Shown piece by piece: positions 14,237 to 21,639 of a DNA stretch of 38,205 nt (the stretch's first letter is position 1; every line of letters begins with the position of its first letter). Position numbers and translations under genes: made by a program. Below the pieces are notes generated by a model that did not search any database, was not told the DNA's origin, and was given only the letters and a program-made list of their open reading frames with translations. This stretch comes from an uncultured Eubacteriales bacterium (GTDB lineage Bacteria; Bacillota; Clostridia; Oscillospirales; Oscillospiraceae): positions 1 through 38,205 of the forward strand of contig CASDSM010000011.1 of the NCBI GenBank assembly GCA_949283375.1. Reading direction: 5' to 3'.

Positions 14237-16390
14237 ATGCCGGACCTGCTGCGGGGACTCAACGACGCCCAGCGCGCGGCGGTCACCACGACGGAGGGCT
14301 ATGTGCGCGTGATCGCCGGGGCGGGCTCGGGCAAGACGCGGGCCCTCGCGCGGCGGTACGCCTATCTGGTCAACGAGCTGGGCATCCTGCCGGAGCACAT
14401 CCTCTGCGTGACCTTTACCAACAAATCCGCCGCCGAGATGCGCCAGCGCATCCACAATCTGACCGGGGACAACGACACCGGCTATATCAACACCTTCCAC
14501 GGCTTCTGCGTCTCCATCCTGCAGGAGGACGGCCACGCCCTGCACTATCCCAGGCACTTCCTCGTGCTCGACAACGCCGACATCGACGCGATGCTCCAGC
14601 TCATCTACGAGGAGCGCGGGCTGACGCTGCGCGATATGACCTTCTCCCACGCCCGCGACATGATCGAGATGCGCAAGCAGGTGCGGGAGCCGGACTACTA
14701 TGAGAACCTGATCCAGTTCTCCCTCGAAGAGCTCCACCAGCGCTATCTGGAGGCGGAGCGGACGGAGGACATCATCTTCTACGGCTACCTCTATCAGCAG
14801 AAGAAGTGCTTCGGCGTGGACTACAACGACCTGATCGTCTTCTCCCTCTATCTGTTTCAGACCGATAGCTCCATCCAGCGCAAGTGGCAGGAGCGGCTGG
14901 AGTACATCATGATCGACGAGTTTCAGGACATCGACCCGCCGCAGTACCGCCTGATGCGCGCCCTGTGCGGCTATCACGGCAACCTCTTCCTCGTCGGCGA
15001 CCCGGACCAGACCATCTACACCTGGCGCGGGGCGGACGTGCGCTATCTGCTGGACTTTGACAAGGCCTTCCCCGGCACGCAGACCATCCTGATGATGGAC
15101 AATTACCGCTCCACACCGGAGATCCTCGCCGCCGCGAACGCCCTGGTGGCCAAAAACACCGCACGCATCAAAAAAGACCTCTTGCCCACCCGCCCCGACG
15201 GCGCGGCGGTGCTCTGCCACGGCGCGTCCTCTCCCCAGGCGGAGGCGGAGTGGATCGCCGGCGAGATCGGCGCGCTGCGCGCGCAGGGCGTTCCGTTGCG
15301 GGAGATCGCCGTGCTCTACCGGGCGCACTATGTCACCCGAGCAGTGGAGGAGGTCTTCCTCGCCCGGCAGATCCCGTATACCATCTACAGCGGGGTGCAG
15401 TTCTTCGCCCGGATGGAGGTGAAGGATGCGCTGAGCTACCTGCGCATGATCGTCTACCGGGACGACCTGTCCTTCCTGCGCGTGGCCAACGTGCCGCGGC
15501 GCAATCTCGGCAAGCGGCGGATGTCCTTCCTGCGCGAGCGGGCGGCGGAGACGGGGCGCACCCTGTATCAGACGCTGACCGAGTCGCTGGAGGACCCCCT
15601 CTTCCGTGGGACGGGGGCGCGGAGCTTCTGCGCGCTGATCGAGCGCTTTGCTGCCGAGGCCGCCGGGCGGCCGGTCTCCGAGGTGCTCGCAGCCCTCCTC
15701 GACGAGAGCGGCTATGAGACCATGCTGCGCACCGAGGGGGCGCAGGACCGGCTGGACAACCTCGCCGAACTCAAGCAGTCGGTCTATGAGTATGAGACCA
15801 CCTGCGGCGAGGAGAGCACGCTGGAGCACTATCTCTCCCACGTCGCCCTCTTCTCCAACCAGGATGCCGCCGAGCCGGGGGACAAGGTGAAGCTGATGAC
15901 GGTCCACGCCGCCAAGGGGCTGGAATTTCCCAACGTCTTTCTGTGCGGCATGAACGAGGGCATCTTCCCCTCGCGCAAGGTGCGCACCCTGCCCGGCATG
16001 GAGGAGGAGCGGCGGCTCGCCTTTGTCGCCCTCACCCGCGCCCGCGACCGCCTCTATCTCTCCGAGGCGGACGGGGAGAACTTTGACGGCTCTCCCCGCT
16101 ATCCCTCCCGCTTCCTGCTGGAGATCGGACCGGACTGCCTCACCTGGACCCGGCCGCCGCAGGAGGGGCTGATCCGCGCCGCCCGGGACGCCATCGCCGC
16201 CAGCGAGCGGCGGATGTCCCTCGCGTCGGGGGAGACCTTCGCGCCCGGCCGGCGGGTCCGCCATGAGGTCTTCGGCCCCGGCGTCATCCTGGAGGTGGAC
16301 GCCGCCCGGTCCGCCCATGTCGTCCAGTTTGACCGGATGAAGACGCCGCGCCGCGTCTCCTTCCGGGCAAAGCTGGAGCCAGCCGAATAG
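14237..16390 (+). CDS. pcrA: UvrD/PcrA-type ATP-dependent DNA helicase
   Basis: The product is 717 residues, a superfamily 1A 3'-5' helicase. Walker A is at 27-34 (AGAGSGKT), motif Ia reads VTFTNKSAAEM, Walker B is DEFQDID near 226, and motif III is GDPDQTIYTWRGA. Further on are TVHAAKGLEFPNVFL and motif VI, VALTRARDRLYL, near 597. The last ~50 residues (GRRVRHEVFGPGVILEVD...) form the Tudor-like domain that in PcrA/UvrD contacts RNA polymerase. Such enzymes act in nucleotide-excision and mismatch repair, replication restart and transcription-coupled repair. The ATG at 14237 follows AGGGGGAG; the ATG at 14210 lies in the LexA-like box and has no ribosome site. The gene is monocistronic, without pcrB or ligA. 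It could be a second UvrD-like paralogue. Confidence 0.92.
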   Translation: MPDLLRGLNDAQRAAVTTTEGYVRVIAGAGSGKTRALARRYAYLVNELGILPEHILCVTFTNKSAAEMRQRIHNLTGDNDTGYINTFHGFCVSILQEDGHALHYPRHFLVLDNADIDAMLQLIYEERGLTLRDMTFSHARDMIEMRKQVREPDYYENLIQFSLEELHQRYLEAERTEDIIFYGYLYQQKKCFGVDYNDLIVFSLYLFQTDSSIQRKWQERLEYIMIDEFQDIDPPQYRLMRALCGYHGNLFLVGDPDQTIYTWRGADVRYLLDFDKAFPGTQTILMMDNYRSTPEILAAANALVAKNTARIKKDLLPTRPDGAAVLCHGASSPQAEAEWIAGEIGALRAQGVPLREIAVLYRAHYVTRAVEEVFLARQIPYTIYSGVQFFARMEVKDALSYLRMIVYRDDLSFLRVANVPRRNLGKRRMSFLRERAAETGRTLYQTLTESLEDPLFRGTGARSFCALIERFAAEAAGRPVSEVLAALLDESGYETMLRTEGAQDRLDNLAELKQSVYEYETTCGEESTLEHYLSHVALFSNQDAAEPGDKVKLMTVHAAKGLEFPNVFLCGMNEGIFPSRKVRTLPGMEEERRLAFVALTRARDRLYLSEADGENFDGSPRYPSRFLLEIGPDCLTWTRPPQEGLIRAARDAIAASERRMSLASGETFAPGRRVRHEVFGPGVILEVDAARSAHVVQFDRMKTPRRVSFRAKLEPAE

Positions 16391-16396
16391 CCACAG

Positions 16397-16440
16397 AAAA
16401 CGGGAATACTCCACAGCATGTCGTGGAGTATTCCCGTTTC
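16397..16440 (+). terminator. Terminator of the helicase gene
   Basis: AAACGGGAATACTCCAC pairs perfectly with GTGGAGTATTCCCGTTT around an eight-base loop. The T tract is short (GTTTC), but the 17-bp stem directly after the stop codon makes termination likely. Confidence 0.75.
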
Positions 16441-16741
16441 AATCTGTCGAAAAAGCATGTTCGGCGTGATAAAAGCAAGGCAAAAGTTCAGGAAGCCCTC
16501 CGCAGGAGTTTTGTTGCGGAGCAACAAAATAAAGTGCGATCTAGTTTTTGGGACGGGCGCCCCGCAGGGGCCTCCTTTTGCCCCTGCGGGGCAATTCACC
16601 TTGTTGTACCGGCCCAAAAACACAGGGAGGCCGGGAGTGTGCCCCGAAGGGGCGCGCGCCCGAGCCGCCAACGGCGGCGACAAAGTGCCCTTGGGGTGCG
16701 GGTCAGCCGCATGTTTCGAACAAAATTGCAGATTTTGTTCG
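16441..16741. other. Gene-free hairpin-rich intergenic stretch
   Basis: About 300 bases without a convincing gene. Four self-complementary blocks stand out: GTTTTGTTGC/GCAACAAAAT near 16509-16530; GCCCCGCAGGGG/CCCCTGCGGGGC near 16559-16591; GCCCCGAAGGGGC near 16641-16653; and CGAACAAAAT/ATTTTGTTCG at 16717-16741. The last could end the minus-strand ireB transcript. The style (stacked hairpins, ACTTTG/CAAAGTGCCC words) resembles the duplicated unit at 1.8-2.2 kb, though no long alignment is visible. Confidence 0.5.
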
Positions 16742-16745
16742 AGCT

Positions 16746-16991
16746 TCAGACGCCGAGATAATACCGCAGCAGCTCCTGGAGCAGCTCATCCCGGTCCAGC
16801 TTGCGGATCAGGGTGCGGGCGTTGTTGTAGTTGGTGATATAGGTGGGGTCCTCCGAGAGGATGTACCCGACGATCTGATTGATGGAGTTGTACCCCTTCT
16901 CCTGCAGGGCGCGATACACCTCTGTGAGAATCGCACGGGTATCCCATTCCTCGTCTTTTGTGACATCAAAACGTCGTGTGAAGTCAGACAT
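16746..16991 (-). CDS. ireB: IreB-family regulatory phosphoprotein (UPF0297/DUF965)
   Basis: The product is 81 residues, close to the usual size. The core [26 protein letters not shown], then [30 protein letters not shown], is characteristic; I quote it in two parts. In Enterococcus, IreB is a substrate of the Ser/Thr kinase IreK and dampens cephalosporin resistance; the N-terminal threonine region (here [12 protein letters not shown]) is where phosphorylation occurs. I chose the ATG at 16991, ten bases behind GGAGG. The GTG at 17000 would add three residues but lies almost on the ribosome site. In many Firmicutes the gene is followed by ruvX; here it is alone. Confidence 0.9.
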   Translation of the reverse strand: MSDFTRRFDVTKDEEWDTRAILTEVYRALQEKGYNSINQIVGYILSEDPTYITNYNNARTLIRKLDRDELLQELLRYYLGV

Positions 16992-17042
16992 GTCTCTCAC
17001 ACCTCCGTCAGTCTGTGGAGTACATTTGTGAAGCTGTTTTAT

Positions 17043-17071
17043 ATTTTACCCCAGAATTGCCATCCTGTAAA
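17043..17071 (-). promoter_or_regulatory. Promoter of ireB
   Basis: On the minus strand TTTACA (17071-17066), a 17-base spacer and TAAAAT (17048-17043). It gives a leader of about 45 bases. Confidence 0.75.
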
Positions 17072-17126
17072 GGGGTTCAGCAAGAAAATTTGCCCATTTC
17101 GGTGATTATGTGAACTAAATGCAACC

Positions 17127-17170
17127 AAAAAGGCTTCCGGCCGGGCGGTATGGGCCGTCCCGGCCGGAAG
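17127..17170 (-). terminator. Terminator of pheST
   Basis: CTTCCGGCCGGG (17134-17145) pairs perfectly with CCCGGCCGGAAG (17159-17170). On the minus strand a CTTTTTGG tract follows. It sits 30 bases past the pheT stop codon. Confidence 0.9.
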
Positions 17171-17199
17171 TTGGGTGTCTCAGATGCGTTCCGCCGCGC

Positions 17200-19887
17200 T
17201 CAGCGCAGCACCGCGCCGCACTCGCGCGCGAGCAGGTCGAGGATGGAGCGGATGTCCCCCTCCGCCTCCGCGTCGGTGAGGGTGTGGTCCTCCGCGCGCA
17301 GGCGCAGGGAGAAGGCGACCGACTTCTTGCCCTCCGGGATGGGCTTGCCGGTGTAGATGTCAAAGAGACGGACCTCCTGGACCAGCCCCTTGCCGCCGCG
17401 GGAGATGCAGTCCTCCAGCTGGGCGACCGGCACATCCGCGTCGCAGACCACGGCGATATCGCGCTCCACGGCGGGGAACCTGGGCAGCGGGCGGTAGACG
17501 ATCTCCGTCCGGCGGGCGGCCAGCATCGGCTCCAGGGCGAGCTCGGCGGCAAACACCGGCTGGTCCATGTCGTAGTTCTTGCCCACGAGGGGGTGGAGCT
17601 GGCCGAAGACGCCGATCTCCTGCCCGCCGATGCTCACTCTGGCGCAGCGGCCGGGGTGGTAGGAGGGGTTGTCGCGGCAGGCCTCATAGCGGACGCCGTG
17701 GATGCCGAGGGCGTCAAACACTGTCTCGATCGCGCCCTTGAAGGTGAAGAAGTCCAGGCCGCCGCCGTAGCCGCCCATGCTGAGCATCTGGCGCTCGTCC
17801 GCGAGCGGGCCGGTCTCGTCCGGCAGATAGATGCGGCAGAGCTCATAGAGCCGCGCGGAGGGGTTGTGGTGGCTGTCGTTGCGCGCGAGCGTCTCGAGCA
17901 GGGAGGGCAGGGAGGTGGTGCGCATGATGGAGGTGTCCTCTCCCAGCGGGTTGAGGATGGTGACCGACTGGCGGCGGGGGTCGTCCTCCGGCATGCGGAT
18001 CTTGTTGTAGTAATTCGGGGAGATGAAGGAGTAGGTGAGGATCTCGCTGTAGCCCAGGCCGCGGCAGATCTCCCCCAGCTCCTTCTCCGCCTTCTGCTTG
18101 CCGGAGAGGCCGCCGCGCGTCGTCTCGCCGCGCATGAGGGTGATGGGCAGGTTGTCATAGCCGTAGAAGCGGGCGACCTCCTCGGCGAGGTCGGAGTAGT
18201 GCTCCACGTCGGAGCGCCACGAGGGGACATAGACGGTGTCCCCCTCCAGGGTGAAGCCGAGGGAGAGGAGGATCTCGCGCATCGTCTGCTCAGAGATCTC
18301 GGTGCCGAGCAGGCGGTTGATCTTCTCCGGCTCCAGGCGCAGGGCGGTGGGGGAGAACTCCTGGGCGACCACGTCGATCACGCCGGCGGCCACCTCGCCG
18401 CAGCCGAGCAGCTCGACCAGCTCGCAGGCGCGCTGCACGGCGGGCAGGGTGTTCATCGGGTCCAGCCCCTTCTCATAGCGGCCGGAGGCCTCAGTGCGCA
18501 TCCCGAGGGCGAGGGCGGTCTTGCGGATGGAGACGCCGTTGAAGTTGGCGGACTCGAAGAAGACGTCCCGGGTCTCCCCGGTGATCTCGCTGTTCATGCC
18601 GCCCATCACGCCGGCCACGCCGACCGGCTTGTGCTCGTCGGCGATGACCAGCATGGACTCGGTGAGGGCGCGGGCGTTGCCGTCCAGGGTCTGGATCTCC
18701 TCGCCGGGGAGGGCGCGGCGGACGATGATGCGGTGTCCGTCCACGCAGGAGAAGTCAAAGGAGTGCATCGGCTGGCCGTACTCGAGCATGACATAGTTGG
18801 TGATGTCCACGATGTTGTTGATCGGGCGGACGCCGGAGGCGCGCAGGCGCTCGCGCATCCACTTGGGGGAGGGGCCGATCTTTACATTGCGCACCAGACG
18901 GCCGGTGTAGCGCGGGCAGAGGTCGCCGTCCTCGATCTCCACGTCGGCGTCCTCCAGAATGGAGGGGCCGTCGCCGCGGACCTCCGGCGCGTGCAGGCGC
19001 AGGGGCTGGCGGAAGGTGGCGGAGGCCTCGCGGGCCAGGCCGATCACCGAGAGGCAGTCGGGGCGGTTGGGGGTGATCTCAAACTCCACCACATGGTCGT
19101 CCAGGCCGAGCACGGCGGGGAGATCATCGCCCGGCTTGCAGTCCTCGTTGAGGATGAAGATGCCGTCCGGGATGCAGTTGGGGAACTCCGCCTGCTGGGC
19201 GTGCAGGTCGTCCAGGCCGAGCACCGCGCCCGTCCCGGTGTGGTAGCAGATCAGGTCGCCCACATGGAGGTTGGGGCAGCGGGTCTCCGTCTCCGCCTCG
19301 CCCGCGCCGGTATCCAGCCGGAGGCGGTAGGTGGAGTAGGCCACTGTCTCGCAGGCGGTCACGCGCGCGGCGATCACCTTGCCGTAGACCTTGTCGCCCG
19401 GGGCGATGTCGGGGGAGATGGAGGGCTTCTCGCCGGGCAGCACATGGTAGTCGCCCAGAATGGCGGCCGGGCGGATGACGGCGTAGGGGAAGTCGCGCAC
19501 CTCCAGCCCCAGCTCGCTCAGCCCGCAGAGCATGCCGTTGGAGACCACGCCGCGCAGCTTGCCGCGGGTGATCTTCACCCCGCCGGGGAGAGTGCTCTTG
19601 TGCCTGGCCACCGGGACGAGGTCGCCCACATGGACGTTCCACGCGCCGGTGCAGATCTGGACCGGCTCTGCCTCGCCCACGTCCACCTGGAGGACCCACA
19701 TGTGGTCGGAGTTGGGGTGGCGCTCCTCGGAGAGCACACGGCCGACTACGACGTTATGGAACGCGGCGCCAAGATCGGTGATGACCTCCACCTTGGAGCC
19801 GGAGATGGTCATCGCCTCGGCGAAGGTCTTATCGCTGACCGAACTGCAGTCCACAAACTCGTTCAGCCATTTCCGGGAAAGTTTCAT
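17200..19887 (-). CDS. pheT: Phenylalanyl-tRNA synthetase beta subunit with an inserted segment
   Basis: With PheS this forms the (alpha-beta)2 enzyme that charges tRNA-Phe; the beta subunit binds tRNA and edits mischarged tyrosine. It starts MKLSRKWLNEFVD. The EMAP-like tRNA-binding fold covers about 40-130. The B3/B4 editing and B5 domains follow (ITPNRPDCLSVIG; GVMGGMNSEITGETRDVFFESANF in part; GMRTEASGRYEKGLDP), then the catalytic-like domain (PLGEDTSIMRTTSLPSLL). The C-terminal anticodon-binding FDX domain has FPAVERDIAVV and a SVAFSLRLRAEDHTLTDAE-type ending. The product is 895 residues against about 800 usually: roughly 100 extra residues (about 133-238) split the GLSELGLE and DGIFILNED blocks. 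The ATG at 19887 has AGGAGC upstream and lies 37 bases after pheS. Confidence 0.96.
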   Translation of the reverse strand: MKLSRKWLNEFVDCSSVSDKTFAEAMTISGSKVEVITDLGAAFHNVVVGRVLSEERHPNSDHMWVLQVDVGEAEPVQICTGAWNVHVGDLVPVARHKSTLPGGVKITRGKLRGVVSNGMLCGLSELGLEVRDFPYAVIRPAAILGDYHVLPGEKPSISPDIAPGDKVYGKVIAARVTACETVAYSTYRLRLDTGAGEAETETRCPNLHVGDLICYHTGTGAVLGLDDLHAQQAEFPNCIPDGIFILNEDCKPGDDLPAVLGLDDHVVEFEITPNRPDCLSVIGLAREASATFRQPLRLHAPEVRGDGPSILEDADVEIEDGDLCPRYTGRLVRNVKIGPSPKWMRERLRASGVRPINNIVDITNYVMLEYGQPMHSFDFSCVDGHRIIVRRALPGEEIQTLDGNARALTESMLVIADEHKPVGVAGVMGGMNSEITGETRDVFFESANFNGVSIRKTALALGMRTEASGRYEKGLDPMNTLPAVQRACELVELLGCGEVAAGVIDVVAQEFSPTALRLEPEKINRLLGTEISEQTMREILLSLGFTLEGDTVYVPSWRSDVEHYSDLAEEVARFYGYDNLPITLMRGETTRGGLSGKQKAEKELGEICRGLGYSEILTYSFISPNYYNKIRMPEDDPRRQSVTILNPLGEDTSIMRTTSLPSLLETLARNDSHHNPSARLYELCRIYLPDETGPLADERQMLSMGGYGGGLDFFTFKGAIETVFDALGIHGVRYEACRDNPSYHPGRCARVSIGGQEIGVFGQLHPLVGKNYDMDQPVFAAELALEPMLAARRTEIVYRPLPRFPAVERDIAVVCDADVPVAQLEDCISRGGKGLVQEVRLFDIYTGKPIPEGKKSVAFSLRLRAEDHTLTDAEAEGDIRSILDLLARECGAVLR

Positions 19888-19924
19888 ATCGCATTGCTCC
19901 TATCTGTCAAGATGTCGGGGGAGA

Positions 19925-20968
19925 TCAGAACTGCTCGAGGAAGCGGACGTCGTTTTCAAAGATGAGCCGCAGGTCCTTGATGCCAAAGCGCCGCATCGCC
20001 AGGCGCTCCACGCCCATGCCGAAGGCCCAGCCGGAATACACCTCGGTGTCGATGCCGCAGCCCTCGAGCACCTTGGGGTGGACCATGCCGGCGCCCAGGA
20101 TCTCAATCCAGCCCTCGCCCTTGCAGACGCTGCAGCCCTTGCCGCCGCACTCGACGCACTGCACGTCCACCTCGCAGGAGGGCTCGGTGAAGGGGAAGTG
20201 GTGCGGGCGGAAGCGGGTCTTGGAGTCCGGGCCGTACAGGGCGCGGATGACCTCGTTGAGCGTCCCCTTCAGGTCGGCCATCGTGATGCCCTTGTCCACC
20301 ACGAGCCCCTCGATCTGGTGGAACATGGGGGAGTGGGTGGCGTCCGCCTCGTCCTTGCGGAAGACGCGGCCGGGGGCGATGATGCGGATGGGGGGCTTTT
20401 GCTGCTCCATCACCCGCACCTGCATGGGGGAGGTCTGCGAGCGCAGCAGGACGGCGTCGTTTTTCGGGTCATCGCCGCCGGCGGAGATATAGAATGTGTC
20501 CGTCCACTCGCGGCCGGGGTGGCCCTCCTCCGTGTTCAGCTTGGTAAAGTTGTACTCCGCCAGCTCGATCTCGGGTCCCTCGGCGACCTGGAAGCCCATG
20601 CCGGTAAAGATGTCGGTGATCTCGTCGATCACGATGGACAGCGGATGCTTGTGGCCCAGCGCCGTGCGCTGGCCGGGGATGGTCACGTCTACCGTCTCGG
20701 CGGCCAGCTTCAGGTTCAGGGCGGTCTCCGCGAGCGCCTTGCTCTGCTCCGCGATGGCGTTGGTGAGGGCCTCGCGGACCTCGTTGGCCAGCTGGCCGAT
20801 CACCGGGCGCTCCTCCGCGGGGAGCTTGCCCATCTGCTTGAGGACGGCGGTCAGCTTCCCCTTTTTGCCCAGATACTGGACGCGAACCTGGTCCAGCACG
20901 GCGGCGGCGTCGGCAGAGCGGATGGCGGCAAGCGCCTCCTGCCGGATGTTCGCCAATTGTTCTTTCAT
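19925..20968 (-). CDS. pheS: Phenylalanyl-tRNA synthetase alpha subunit
   Basis: The product is the 347-residue catalytic subunit. The N-terminal ~80 residues form the tRNA-binding coiled coil (with VQYLGKKGKLTAVLKQM). Then come motif 1 (HPLSIVIDEITDIFTGMGF), motif 2 (RIIAPGRVFRKDEADATHSPMFHQIEG in part) and motif 3 (GWAFGMGVERLAMRRFGIKDLR in part). A cysteine cluster (CVECGGKGCSVCKGEGW) is the metal-site-like insert present in many bacterial PheS. The ATG at 20968 lies behind AAGGAGC. It is the first structural gene of pheST and is controlled by the Phe T-box upstream. Confidence 0.97.
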   Translation of the reverse strand: MKEQLANIRQEALAAIRSADAAAVLDQVRVQYLGKKGKLTAVLKQMGKLPAEERPVIGQLANEVREALTNAIAEQSKALAETALNLKLAAETVDVTIPGQRTALGHKHPLSIVIDEITDIFTGMGFQVAEGPEIELAEYNFTKLNTEEGHPGREWTDTFYISAGGDDPKNDAVLLRSQTSPMQVRVMEQQKPPIRIIAPGRVFRKDEADATHSPMFHQIEGLVVDKGITMADLKGTLNEVIRALYGPDSKTRFRPHHFPFTEPSCEVDVQCVECGGKGCSVCKGEGWIEILGAGMVHPKVLEGCGIDTEVYSGWAFGMGVERLAMRRFGIKDLRLIFENDVRFLEQF

Positions 20969-21023
20969 GTGTGACAGCTCCTTATTCCAGTGAGATCGGG
21001 AACGCGCAGTTCCCGGAGAAAGG

Positions 21024-21160
21024 GCAAAAACTTCATGCGCCGGGCGCGCACCACAGACGCAGGCAAAAGCCGGAGCGCATGAAGTTTTTGCGCATGTGGG
21101 CCGTCCCGGCCCACGCGCTTATGATGTTGTGACCGTGCCGCGGAAAAACGGCACATGGTA
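21024..21160 (-). repeat. Stacked inverted repeats between T-box terminator and pheS
   Basis: GCAAAAACTTCATGCGC (21024-21040) and GCGCATGAAGTTTTTGC (21075-21091) are a perfect 17-bp inverted repeat with a 34-base loop. Next to it lies GTGGGCC-GTCCC-GGCCCAC (21097-21115), and then GTGCCGCGGAAAAACGGCAC (about 21135-21154). All would be in the readthrough mRNA leader of about 215 bases between the T-box terminator and pheS. Confidence 0.75.
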
Positions 21161-21184
21161 AATCTTGCTGTGCATTTGCATAGC

Positions 21185-21432
21185 AAAAAGCCGCCCCTCC
21201 TCCCATAACGGGACGAAAGACGACTTCCGTGGTACCACCCGAATTCACCGGACGCCGCTGAACGCGCCGGTGCGCTCCTGGCCGGATAACGACGGCAAGA
21301 CGGCCCGGCCTTTCCTCCGGGCGGCTCCGGGGCGAACCAAGCGGGGCCTGCCTGCCTCTGCTCTCAGCCGGTGACAGAGGCTCTCTGACGGCGGTCATAT
21401 CCGCTATTTTCCCTTTCAACGCCTTTGAAACA
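21185..21432 (-). ncRNA. Phe-specific T-box leader RNA of pheST
   Basis: The minus strand shows the conserved antiterminator T-box word GGGTGGTACCACGG (about 21231-21244). It is followed by a terminator stem (with several G-U pairs) around CGTCCCGTTATGGGAGG and a CTTTTTGC tract ending at 21185. Upstream are the Stem I features GAGAGCC...GGCTGAGAGC. A specifier loop, GGTTCGCCCCGGAG, presents the codon UUC (21336-21334) for phenylalanine. Uncharged tRNA-Phe should pair with it and favour readthrough into pheS. Confidence 0.93.
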
Positions 21433-21438
21433 CACTTA

Positions 21439-21467
21439 TATATATCACACTGCGCGGAAAAATGCAA
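21439..21467 (-). promoter_or_regulatory. Promoter of the pheST T-box transcript
   Basis: TTGCAT (21467-21462), a 17-base spacer and TATATA (21444-21439) on the minus strand. The implied start near 21432 leaves a leader of normal T-box length. Confidence 0.65.
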
Positions 21468-21555
21468 GCGGAAATTCATCTGCGGCGCGCCGGGGCGGTT
21501 GGGAAGGAAGACGGAGACGGCGGCGGACGTCCTGCGTCTTTTGGCGCAATGCCGG

Positions 21556-21585
21556 TTGCGGGGAAGCGGGGCGGTGTGTTACAAT
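21556..21585 (+). promoter_or_regulatory. Probable promoter of purF
   Basis: TTGCGG (21556-21561), an 18-base spacer and TACAAT (21580-21585). The match is moderate. I see no PurR box pair or purine riboswitch in the ~55-base leader. Confidence 0.5.
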
Positions 21586-21639
21586 GAAGGCGAAATCACA
21601 CGCAAAATCAGCGACCAGAGGAAAAAGGAGGAATCTCAT

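Noticed and set aside
17119-19965. A 948-codon plus-strand frame opposite pheT, and similar long frames opposite secA, the sugar-binding protein, GH32 and the helicase
   Set aside because: All mirror real genes with strong family motifs on the other strand; their compositions are typical antisense artefacts of GC-rich codon bias.
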